From positions 1 to 64,000 of the forward strand of contig JACQBQ010000036.1 in NCBI GenBank assembly GCA_016201905.1: a stretch of 64,000 nt of DNA, written 5' to 3'. The notes below the pieces were generated by a model that searched no databases, was not told the DNA's origin, and saw only the letters and a list, made by a program, of their open reading frames with translations. Each line of letters opens with the position of its first letter. Positions within the stretch are counted from its first letter, which is position 1. Positions 1 to 10,102 of this stretch are shown here, one piece after another. The DNA comes from Candidatus Melainabacteria bacterium (lineage in GTDB: Bacteria > Cyanobacteriota > Vampirovibrionia > 2-02-FULL-35-15). A program made the position numbers and the translations under genes.

Positions 1-377
1 AGAACATATGGCTAATCGTTATGTCAGGTGTTACAAATCTATTTACACTAAACTTGAAATGAGAGCTGCTCATCTAGCTCATACATTCTCAAAATGGGTT
101 AAGCTGCTTTTGAATATAATTTTTCACAAGTCGTTAGAATATCTCCTGAGTCTAGCCCAAAGACTGTCTGTAATAACTGGCTTATTAATAACTCTCATAT
201 ATAATACCTAAGCAGTTTCTAATAAATCTGCATATAGTATTTTTAACAAACTGTCTCTTTAACAATCAAGTCTTAAAGATTAAATTATTCTAAAGCTGAC
301 TCTTAACTTTATAGTGCACTTCTAAAAACACCTTCAACGAACTCTTTTGTTAATTGACTATAATTTAATCTTTGCAT

Positions 378-392
378 GTAACCGTAGGTATC
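378..392 (+). promoter_or_regulatory. palindromic operator-like site GTAACCGTAGGTATC, followed by N22-TATACT-N6-ATG
   Basis: read directly; similar palindromes upstream of the two paralogous modules. Confidence 0.55.
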
Positions 393-426
393 ATGTTTTT
401 GAAATGCTTTAAGTTATACTCTCAGC

Positions 427-666
427 ATGAATACTGAGATTCAGAAGTATAGAGCACAATTTTTTCAGATTAGTGGATTTTGTTTAATGACACCATTTGG
501 CAAGACTGTGCTAAGTTTTCTTGACTATGATTTTAGCAAGATAGGGACAAAGCTTTTGTTATACGTAGTTGTGGCACTGGTTCTTGCTTATCTAGGCATA
601 ATATGTATACTTAAAGGTGAAGAACACCTTGAGGGAAGAAGAAAAGAAAAATGGACCTACAAATAG
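427..666 (+). CDS. small two-TM membrane protein, module copy A
   Basis: ORF with two hydrophobic segments; shares MxTExQKY...GFxxxxP with ORFs at 26295-26498(-) and 60483-60695(-). Confidence 0.75.
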   Translation: MNTEIQKYRAQFFQISGFCLMTPFGKTVLSFLDYDFSKIGTKLLLYVVVALVLAYLGIICILKGEEHLEGRRKEKWTYK

Positions 667-776
667 TAATATTCTTAGTTTCAATTTTAGTATTCCTATC
701 TGGTCTTATGGTTATATACTTTAGGTTTGAAAAGCATAGACTTGAAGAAGAAAAAGAACATAAAAAGCTATCATAA
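651..776 (+). CDS. single-TM micropeptide (41 aa: MDLQIVIFLVSILVFLSGLMVIYFRFEKHRLEEEKEHKKLS), module copy A
   Basis: hand translation; overlaps upstream ORF by 16 nt; GAGGGAAG RBS-like sequence upstream; same architecture in copies B and C. Confidence 0.65.
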   Translation: MDLQIVIFLVSILVFLSGLMVIYFRFEKHRLEEEKEHKKLS

Positions 777-2000
777 TGCAGTCCTGTAAACGCTTTCAAC
801 AAGCTCTTTTGTAATGGGCTGTAGAGGATTGGTCAAAGCAGCAATATCCTTTATAGCATTTTGTGCCATAACCTCAATGTCACTTACTTTCACCCCACAT
901 TCTGAAAGTCTTGGTGGTATACCAATGTCTTTGTTTAATTTTTCAATTTCTAAAATAAACTTATCTGCGATTTCATTGTCAGAAGAATTATTTTGTGGAC
1001 TAATGCCAAAAGCAGTTGCCATAATAGCGTATTTTGGTGCAACAACTTTTTTGTTTATTTTTAAAACATGGGGCAGCATAATGGCATTTGCAAGTCCGTG
1101 AGGAAGATTACACTGACTGGAAAGTTGATGAGAACAAGCATGTACAAGTCCAACCGATTTTTGGTTAAAAGCCATGCCAGCTATAGCGCTGGCAAGTGCC
1201 ATGTTTACTCTGGCTATAACATCTTTGCCGTCAGAATATGACTTTTTTAAATTTTGATAAATAATAGATATTGCCTGAAGTGAAAACATATCTGCTACAG
1301 GGTTTACTCTAAGAGAAACAAATGCTTCTATTGCATGAGTCAGTGCATCCATACCACAGTAGGCTGTGAGCTTAGGTGGGCAGGACATAGTAAGCTGTGG
1401 ATCGATAAGTGCAATGGTTGAAATTAGAGGATAGCCTAAAATTGTTACTTTGTTTTTTTCACTTGTTACCATTGCTACGATTGAAACTTCTGAACCAGTT
1501 CCACTTGTAGTAGGAATACTTATCTGATGTGGTAGCTGTTCATGAACAGCCATAATAGTAGATTTAGTAGCATCATAGTCAGATGGTTTCCCGCCTTGCC
1601 TAGCTATAAGCCTGATAACTTTTGCAGCATCCATAACGCTGCCCCCGCCAATTGCAATTACAATGTCAGAACCTGAGCTTTTAAACTTTTCAGCTGCTTT
1701 TATAACTGTTTCTTCTTTTGGATTTGGCTCAACCTCATTAAAAATAGAGGACTGAATCCCACTTTTTTCTAAATATCTCTGGACTTTATCTGGGAATCCA
1801 AGTTTTTCAATTTCAGCATCAGTTACGATAAATGCATTTTTTGCTTTTAAAAAAAGTGATAAAAATCCAATTCTGTTTAAGCATCCATATCCAAAAACGA
1901 TTTGTGGTGCAAAACTAAAACTAATAACACCAGTATCTAAAATCTGCCCTTTAATTGTTGGATCAATTAAAGGAAGGTTTAGTTCTTCTGTAGTAACCAC
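771..2000 (-). CDS. iron-containing alcohol dehydrogenase
   Basis: GGGSVMDAAK nucleotide motif and HACSHQL...LPHG metal-binding histidines. Confidence 0.9.
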   Translation of the reverse strand: MVTTEELNLPLIDPTIKGQILDTGVISFSFAPQIVFGYGCLNRIGFLSLFLKAKNAFIVTDAEIEKLGFPDKVQRYLEKSGIQSSIFNEVEPNPKEETVIKAAEKFKSSGSDIVIAIGGGSVMDAAKVIRLIARQGGKPSDYDATKSTIMAVHEQLPHQISIPTTSGTGSEVSIVAMVTSEKNKVTILGYPLISTIALIDPQLTMSCPPKLTAYCGMDALTHAIEAFVSLRVNPVADMFSLQAISIIYQNLKKSYSDGKDVIARVNMALASAIAGMAFNQKSVGLVHACSHQLSSQCNLPHGLANAIMLPHVLKINKKVVAPKYAIMATAFGISPQNNSSDNEIADKFILEIEKLNKDIGIPPRLSECGVKVSDIEVMAQNAIKDIAALTNPLQPITKELVESVYRTAL

Positions 2001-2006
2001 AGTTAA

Positions 2007-2471
2007 TTATTTTAGCAGAATGTTAGGCTTATCATGAGCTGGTAAATCTACTGCTAGTGTATGCTTAGCAAAAGGAAACCCACCCCAAGGTCCTTGAAAT
2101 AAACGTGCCAATGCAACACCAGTCTTATCTGATGAATCTATAAGAAAAAGAAGTCTTGGATCTATTTTGTGTTCTGCTGGCACACCCTCTACACTAGCAT
2201 TTCGAAGTTCTGTTTCAATTGCATAACGATATTGATCTTCAATATCTCCAACCAATGGCCTAAGTTTTTCCATTAATTGCCTAGTACTATCATTTTCGTT
2301 AACTCTATAATTGTTGGTAGGAATTACTAAAAATTGTTTTGTTCTAGCCTTTTCATTCGCTATAATTTTTTCTGCAACAGAAATTCCTCTTGGTAACTTA
2401 GATTCAGCAGCAATAATACAAATTCTATTTACTGTATTAAGATTAATCATATTTTTTCCCCTTTCATACAA
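2007..2471 (-). CDS. hypothetical protein
   Basis: ORF with coding-like composition; possible start at internal Met. Confidence 0.5.
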   Translation of the reverse strand: MYERGKNMINLNTVNRICIIAAESKLPRGISVAEKIIANEKARTKQFLVIPTNNYRVNENDSTRQLMEKLRPLVGDIEDQYRYAIETELRNASVEGVPAEHKIDPRLLFLIDSSDKTGVALARLFQGPWGGFPFAKHTLAVDLPAHDKPNILLK

Positions 2472-2660
2472 AGTTCTTCATTTGTCTGATTTTAAGATAC
2501 AAGATTTTAGATTGATTTGCAAGTTTAAGAAGGTTACTTTTGCTCTGAATTAGTGCTTGTTTGTAAAATGGTATCTCCTCTTAACCTTGCTTAATTTAAG
2601 CCTGTGTATAATGTATATAAAGTTGTACAACATTGTATACTTGTACTACTAAGGAGAAGT

Positions 2661-2975
2661 ATGGAAAAGAGAGAACTAAATATGTCTGAAGTTCGCGAGA
2701 AGCTGGCCGATATTATTGAAGATGTCAAGATGAAAAATGAGAGTATAATTATTGAAAAATATAATAAGCCACAAGCAGCAATAGTACCTTACTCTGAATA
2801 TGAAGCCTTTGAAGAGTGGGAAATAACAAAAGAATCTGAGCTCATGAAAAATCTGATAAAAAAGGATACAGGTATTCGTTATAATTGGGAAGATGTAAAG
2901 AAGGAACTGTTTGAAGATGTACCAGCTAAACCTTTTAGAAGAACCAAGAAAATTTCTAAAAAAACTAAAAGATAG
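2661..2975 (+). CDS. type II toxin-antitoxin antitoxin, Phd/YefM-like
   Basis: MSEVREKLADIIEDV...PQAAIVPYSEYEAFEEWE; AAGGAG RBS before ATG 2661. Confidence 0.75.
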   Translation: MEKRELNMSEVREKLADIIEDVKMKNESIIIEKYNKPQAAIVPYSEYEAFEEWEITKESELMKNLIKKDTGIRYNWEDVKKELFEDVPAKPFRRTKKISKKTKR

Positions 2976-3171
2976 AAAGTTACTTTTAAACCTGTGCCAT
3001 AAGATAGAAGAACTTAAATATAATCCATTTCCTGCTAACAGTAAAAAATTGAAAGAAAATCTTGGCTATAGAATTAGAATCGGGGATTATAGAATTTTAT
3101 ACACTGTAGACAAAATTGTCCAAGTTATTGAAATATATAAAATTGGACATAGAAAAGATGTTTATAGGTAA
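2911..3171 (+). CDS. RelE/ParE-family toxin
   Basis: NPFPANSKKLKENLGYRIRIGDYRILYTVD...IYKIGHRKDVYR signature. Confidence 0.85.
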   Translation: MKMYQLNLLEEPRKFLKKLKDRKLLLNLCHKIEELKYNPFPANSKKLKENLGYRIRIGDYRILYTVDKIVQVIEIYKIGHRKDVYR

Positions 3172-3177
3172 AGAAAA

Positions 3178-3208
3178 AAAGAGGACAGATTAATAATTTG
3201 TCCTCTTT
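3178..3208. terminator. bidirectional intrinsic terminator between toxin gene and groEL
   Basis: AAAGAGGACA-N11-TGTCCTCTTT stem; A7 run on the left acts as a T tract for the minus strand. Confidence 0.75.
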
Positions 3209-3232
3209 ACTTTTTGCTTTAACTATTAACTT

Positions 3233-5213
<1,981 letters not shown>

Positions 5214-5228
5214 TCTCCTTTTTTATTC

Positions 5229-5308
5229 CGGAAAAATCTCGCTTTGGACAAGATTTTTCCTTTTTCTTTTCGACGCTCAAGATATTGCTCCTCGCAACAT
5301 CTTTCGCT
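5229..5308 (-). repeat. ~80-nt structured leader/repeat upstream of groES (copy 1)
   Basis: near-identical arrangement at 55688-55768; contains GGAAAAATCT...AGATTTTTCC stem. Confidence 0.7.
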
Positions 5309-5523
5309 TTTTCTATCATCTGGCCGATTTTGATTGGTCTTCCCTCTAACCAACCTAATTTTTTAAATCAAGATAGGTGAAAGATTCTCTAATAACCAGT
5401 AGTAAAATTATTTACTATTTTTCTGGAAAGTAAAAAATTTTAGGAAAGTTTTAATTTTTGTCCGAAATGATTTACAGATTGAAGATAAATCTTAGATTGG
5501 TATTGCAGATTGTGGTTAACAAT

Positions 5524-7341
5524 TTACCTCTTGTAAATACTTTCCAGGTTGTAGATGGTGCCTCCATAGATCGTTGGTCTTACATTTCCAAGATTGTTTT
5601 GAATGGCAAATATGCGAAGAGAAGAAACAAGATAGATAAACGGGAGTTCATCATAGACGATTTCTTGGAATCTATCATATAAATTTTTTCTGCTTTGAAA
5701 GTCAATGTATCTTGTAGCTTCATTAAATATGTGATCTATTTCAACTTCCCAGTCTCTTGGCTTATGAGGCTTTTGATCAAACATGTGTAGCCTGCCATTT
5801 AACTTCCAGACATTTGCTCCCTCGTTGGGTTCAAAAAACCCACCAGTAAATCCTAGAATAATTGCTTCCCAATCACCAGTATCTGACTTTCCTACTAAAG
5901 TGTTAAAGTCAATAGGTCTTAAGTTTGCTTTTATACCAAGTTTTTTTAAATCATCTTGAAGAATTACTGCTGTGGATTGTCTAGAGTCAGCAACTGTTAA
6001 AATGGTAAACTCAATTTTATTTCCATTTTCATCAATTAGTTCTTTGTCTTTATTCCAACTAAAACCACCTTTTTTAAGTAATTCTTTTGAAAAATTTAAA
6101 TCTTGCGGATAACCATTTGCAATTTTTTTATTCAGGTAAATTGATGGAAGTGATTCGGGAGTAAATAAAGGTTTACCAACACCAGCTAAAACATTGTCTA
6201 CAATTCCTGCTCTATCTATTGCATGTGAAATTGCCTTTCTGAAATATAAATTATTAAACCAGTTGCAGGATCCTTTGCATATGCCATTTTCAGGCTTGTG
6301 CAGATTAAATACCAAGTAACCAGTGCCTGAATTAGGACCTAAATTTACCACCTTAAATTTTTTTGTTTTTTCTTCTAAACTTTTTATAAGTGCAACATCT
6401 TCTCCTGGTATTGAAACCGTATCAATTTCACCAGCTAAAAACTTAAACAACTCAAGGCTTGGATCTTGAACAATTGAATAAACAATTTTATCTAAATAAG
6501 GCAATCGCTTGTTTTCAGTATTAGTTACAAAATAATCAGGATTTCTTATAAACTCAATTCTTTCACCCTGAACATATCTGCTTAGCTTGAATGGACCACT
6601 TGTCACAAAGTTTTCTGGTTTTGTATCTGCACCCCAGAAAGCAAGGAAAATCTTTTTTGTATCTTTTTTATGATTAATAATTAGAGGTTCAAAAATATGT
6701 TTAGGTGCAGGTGGATAACTAAGCTGCCTTAAAAATGGTGCAAAAGTTATATGAGTCATGAACTCAACTGTGTAATCATCTATTTTTTTAACAGTCGGGT
6801 ATTTGCCGTCGATAAGACATAAAGAATTAAATCCTCCTCCCTCTAATCCACTAAAAACAATATTATTCCATGTGAAAACTACATCATCACTTGTAATCGG
6901 AACACCGTCTGACCACTTAACACCTTTTCTAAGTTTTACAATGATTGTCTTTCCACTATCTTTTATTTCATAGCTTTTTGCTAAATGTGGGACCATCTCT
7001 CCAGTATCTGGATCATCAGTAAATAAACTATCAAACATTAAACTGCTAAGTGTTGAACTGCCAGCATCTGTAGAAGCCCAGATATTAAATGTCTTAGGTC
7101 CAGAGCCGACTATTGAAAGATTTAAAGTCCCTCCAAATTTTCCAAGTGGGACTTGAACTTGCTTATAGTCTATTCCATTTAAGCTTATTATTTTTGCTTG
7201 TTGCCATTGAGGTTCTGGGGTCTTGAAGTTACTGTAGACAGCAGTGCAAGTATATAAAAGTAGAAATGAAAAGAATAAGACATATACATGGAAATGCCGT
7301 CGGCAAATCTCCAGAATACCTTTTAAATATTTTTCTGACAC
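5524..7341 (-). CDS. ABC transporter substrate-binding protein, family 5 (peptide/nickel type)
   Basis: SBP_bac_5-like: LAKSYEIKDSGKTIIVKLRKGVKWSDGVPITSDDVVFTW. Confidence 0.9.
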   Translation of the reverse strand: MSEKYLKGILEICRRHFHVYVLFFSFLLLYTCTAVYSNFKTPEPQWQQAKIISLNGIDYKQVQVPLGKFGGTLNLSIVGSGPKTFNIWASTDAGSSTLSSLMFDSLFTDDPDTGEMVPHLAKSYEIKDSGKTIIVKLRKGVKWSDGVPITSDDVVFTWNNIVFSGLEGGGFNSLCLIDGKYPTVKKIDDYTVEFMTHITFAPFLRQLSYPPAPKHIFEPLIINHKKDTKKIFLAFWGADTKPENFVTSGPFKLSRYVQGERIEFIRNPDYFVTNTENKRLPYLDKIVYSIVQDPSLELFKFLAGEIDTVSIPGEDVALIKSLEEKTKKFKVVNLGPNSGTGYLVFNLHKPENGICKGSCNWFNNLYFRKAISHAIDRAGIVDNVLAGVGKPLFTPESLPSIYLNKKIANGYPQDLNFSKELLKKGGFSWNKDKELIDENGNKIEFTILTVADSRQSTAVILQDDLKKLGIKANLRPIDFNTLVGKSDTGDWEAIILGFTGGFFEPNEGANVWKLNGRLHMFDQKPHKPRDWEVEIDHIFNEATRYIDFQSRKNLYDRFQEIVYDELPFIYLVSSLRIFAIQNNLGNVRPTIYGGTIYNLESIYKR

Positions 7342-7343
7342 AT

Positions 7344-8144
7344 TTATGGGATTGCTATTTTTTGTCCAACAAGTAGTGTGCCAACTCGCTTCATGTTATT
7401 GGCCTTCATAATTTTATTTATATTTTCAGGTGAAGGATTTGAATAGTATTTATTTGCAATTGTCCATAAGGAATCACCACTTCCAATGATGTGATACTTT
7501 ACTGGCAGAGGATTATTTATTATTACAACTTCTTTTTTAACTTTTGGACTAAACCAGCTTGAGAACTTAAATTTGTTTGAAGATGTATTTTTTACAGTGA
7601 CTACGGATTCTTGTTTTGTACTTACTGCTTCAGTTGTTGAATCTTGATTTTCTACTTGAGTAGCACCTTCATTTTGTCCTAATTTTTTTGCTACTTCTTT
7701 ATCTACTGTTTTGTCAGTGACAATTGCTGCTGATTTTTGAAATACAATTTGTGTATCACCTTTTGTTCTTATTTCATGAACCTTTAGCTGAAAGTAGATT
7801 AGCCATACTACTGATGTCAGCATTACCCCAGCAAGAAACCAGGTTAAATTATTAAACAAATTGTTTTTTTGCTTTGGAATGTTTAAGTACTCCTCTTTAT
7901 TTTGCGGCCAAAAGTTTTCTACTAAAACAGTATCTACTTTTTCTTCAGTAATTGTAGGTGGTTCATCAGAGTAAATTGTGTCTAGTAACTCAAACTCCTG
8001 CCTGGTATAAAGATTGTTTTTAGGATAAAAGTAGCTGCTTACTGGCTTTTCTTCAGTTGATTTTGTACCATTTGCTAAACCTTTAAGGTGCTTTTGCCTA
8101 ACTTTGTTGAGTTGTGTTGTTTCTGCCATTCTAAACTCTCCCAA
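7344..8144 (-). CDS. membrane-anchored LysM-domain protein
   Basis: single TM; C-terminal YHIIGSGDSLWTIANKYY...GTLLVGQKIAIP. Confidence 0.8.
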   Translation of the reverse strand: MGEFRMAETTQLNKVRQKHLKGLANGTKSTEEKPVSSYFYPKNNLYTRQEFELLDTIYSDEPPTITEEKVDTVLVENFWPQNKEEYLNIPKQKNNLFNNLTWFLAGVMLTSVVWLIYFQLKVHEIRTKGDTQIVFQKSAAIVTDKTVDKEVAKKLGQNEGATQVENQDSTTEAVSTKQESVVTVKNTSSNKFKFSSWFSPKVKKEVVIINNPLPVKYHIIGSGDSLWTIANKYYSNPSPENINKIMKANNMKRVGTLLVGQKIAIP

Positions 8145-8462
8145 ACTTTTATATTTTATACTGCTGCTTCTTGGCTACAAAAACGAAGGAAATTAAATAT
8201 ACAAATTAGGCTATATAACCTACAAAGGAAAATTAAAACACTAATTGGACTTTGTTTATGCGAAAGACAATATTTTCTTTAGCTTTGTTCATTATTTGTT
8301 ATACAAATTACATATTGAAACAGACTAATTTTTCTGATTTGAGGTACTTCACAGTGTTTCAGTAAGCTTTTGGTGTTTTACTACCTTTAATCTATTAGTA
8401 AGGGCTTTAACGTCTTTATCTAAGTAAGGCTTTTCATAAATTTAGATTACAAATTAAAAAAT

Positions 8463-8654
8463 TTGAAATTAAAAAAACAAAAATTAAAAGCTAAACATGA
8501 AAATCCACGAAAAGACTCATTTTCTAATCCTGGAAAGAAAGAGCTTGCTCAGCTAAAAGCTGCTTATAAAAAAGGCCATTTGAAGTTCAATTCAAAAAAA
8601 ATTGCAGAAGCCATTTGGAAAGATAAGAATATAAAAAAAGGATTAACAAAATAA
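8463..8654 (+). CDS. small basic protein, weakly FlgM-like C-terminal motif
   Basis: AQLKAAYKKGHLKFNSKKIAEAIWKD; TTG start. Confidence 0.35.
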   Translation: MKLKKQKLKAKHENPRKDSFSNPGKKELAQLKAAYKKGHLKFNSKKIAEAIWKDKNIKKGLTK

Positions 8655-8669
8655 TTTTTTTTACCTTTG

Positions 8670-10049
8670 TTACTTACCAATACAAAACTTTGCAAATATA
8701 TTTATAATTACATCCTCATTTATTTTTCTGCCTGAAACTTCATCAAGTTTTGAAATTGCTTTTTTTAGCTCATCAGCAATTAAATCCTCAGACCCATCAT
8801 TTTTATTTGCTAATTCAATTACAAAATCCATTATTGAAGAACACTGGAGCAATAGTTCTTTTTGACGTTGGTTTATATAACAAGTGGAGTTTTGTCCATC
8901 ATGGCTTGTCAGATTTTTTAAATACTTCATTTTTTCAAGCAATAATTTTTTTAACTTATCAAGATTTGTACCGTACTTAGCTGATATAGCAATATCAATG
9001 TTCTGTAAATGCTGTTCATTTATATCTATCAAATCAATTTTGTTTCCTGCAACAATTTTAGGCTTACCATTTAAAATTTCAAAAATCCGTTTTGTATCAT
9101 TATCATTTTTTCTTGTAAGATCTAAAACCAATAAAACAATATCGGAGTTTTCAAGTGCCCATTTACTTCTATCAATACCAAGCCTTTCTGGACTACTTAA
9201 TGATTCTGCTTCTCTAATTCCAGCAGTATCAACAAGAACAAATGGATATCCATCGATAATAATTTTTTCTTCTATGGTGTCTCTTGTGGTGCCGGCTTCA
9301 CTTGTAACAATTGCTCTTTCATTTTCTACAAGCTGATTTAGCAAACTGGATTTTCCTACATTTGGTGCACCAATAATTGAAACCTTAATTCCACTTCGTA
9401 ATATCTGCCCGCTTTCTGAATCCTGAACTAATTGGTTTAATTCAAGATTTATATCGTTTAGCTGTGAAATAATTTTATCTTTTTGAATGGCTGGAACATC
9501 CATAGGAAATTCAATTGCACTCTCAATAGTGGTAATTAAATTGAACAATCTATCCCTGAAACTATTTACCTTCTCTTTTAATGATCCACTTAAAATATCA
9601 GAAGCAGCATAAACTGCTCTTGTAGTGTCTGCATTTATTATTTCGTTTATTGCTTCTGCTTCAGTTAAATCAATGCGGCCGTTAATAAATGCACGAAAAG
9701 TGAACTCACCACCAGAAGCTCTTCTTGCACCGTTTTTTAAACATAGATCTAAAATCATTGAAGAGACCTTGCTGCCACCGTGGCAAAATATTTCAATTAC
9801 ATCTTCTCTTGTAAAACTGTTTGGAGACTTATAAGGAAGAATCACTACCTCATCTAGTGTCTTTTCATTGTCTTTAATATAGCCATGTAAAGCATGCATA
9901 TGTTGTAGGCAAGATTGTGCAGCGTCTTTTGCAAAGAAAAACTTTTTTATAATTTTCCAGCTATCAGGCCCTGAAATACGGATAGCTGCTATAGAACCAA
10001 CTCCTGGCGAGGTACAGATAGCACAAATTGTGTCAGAGAGATTAAACAT
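8670..10049 (-). CDS. mnmE: tRNA uridine-5-carboxymethylaminomethyl modification GTPase MnmE
   Basis: GAPNVGKSSLLN, DTAGIRE, C-terminal FCIGK. Confidence 0.97.
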   Translation of the reverse strand: MFNLSDTICAICTSPGVGSIAAIRISGPDSWKIIKKFFFAKDAAQSCLQHMHALHGYIKDNEKTLDEVVILPYKSPNSFTREDVIEIFCHGGSKVSSMILDLCLKNGARRASGGEFTFRAFINGRIDLTEAEAINEIINADTTRAVYAASDILSGSLKEKVNSFRDRLFNLITTIESAIEFPMDVPAIQKDKIISQLNDINLELNQLVQDSESGQILRSGIKVSIIGAPNVGKSSLLNQLVENERAIVTSEAGTTRDTIEEKIIIDGYPFVLVDTAGIREAESLSSPERLGIDRSKWALENSDIVLLVLDLTRKNDNDTKRIFEILNGKPKIVAGNKIDLIDINEQHLQNIDIAISAKYGTNLDKLKKLLLEKMKYLKNLTSHDGQNSTCYINQRQKELLLQCSSIMDFVIELANKNDGSEDLIADELKKAISKLDEVSGRKINEDVIINIFAKFCIGK

Positions 10050-10074
10050 TGCAGAGATCGATTATATAACATTG

Positions 10075-10102
10075 ATAAAGGCAATTCACGAATTGCCTTT
10101 AC
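10075..10102. repeat. 28-nt palindrome (REP-like family) between mnmE and GGDEF gene
   Basis: TAAAGGCAATTC-AC-GAATTGCCTTTA. Confidence 0.65.

Noticed and set aside
8-211. 67-aa ORF at window start
   Set aside because: No homology pattern, poor composition; surrounding 1-400 shows no supported gene.
5214-5520. Search for a CIRCE heat-shock operator upstream of groES
   Set aside because: No TTAGCACTC-N9-GAGTGCTAA-like sequence seen by eye; not reported as a feature.
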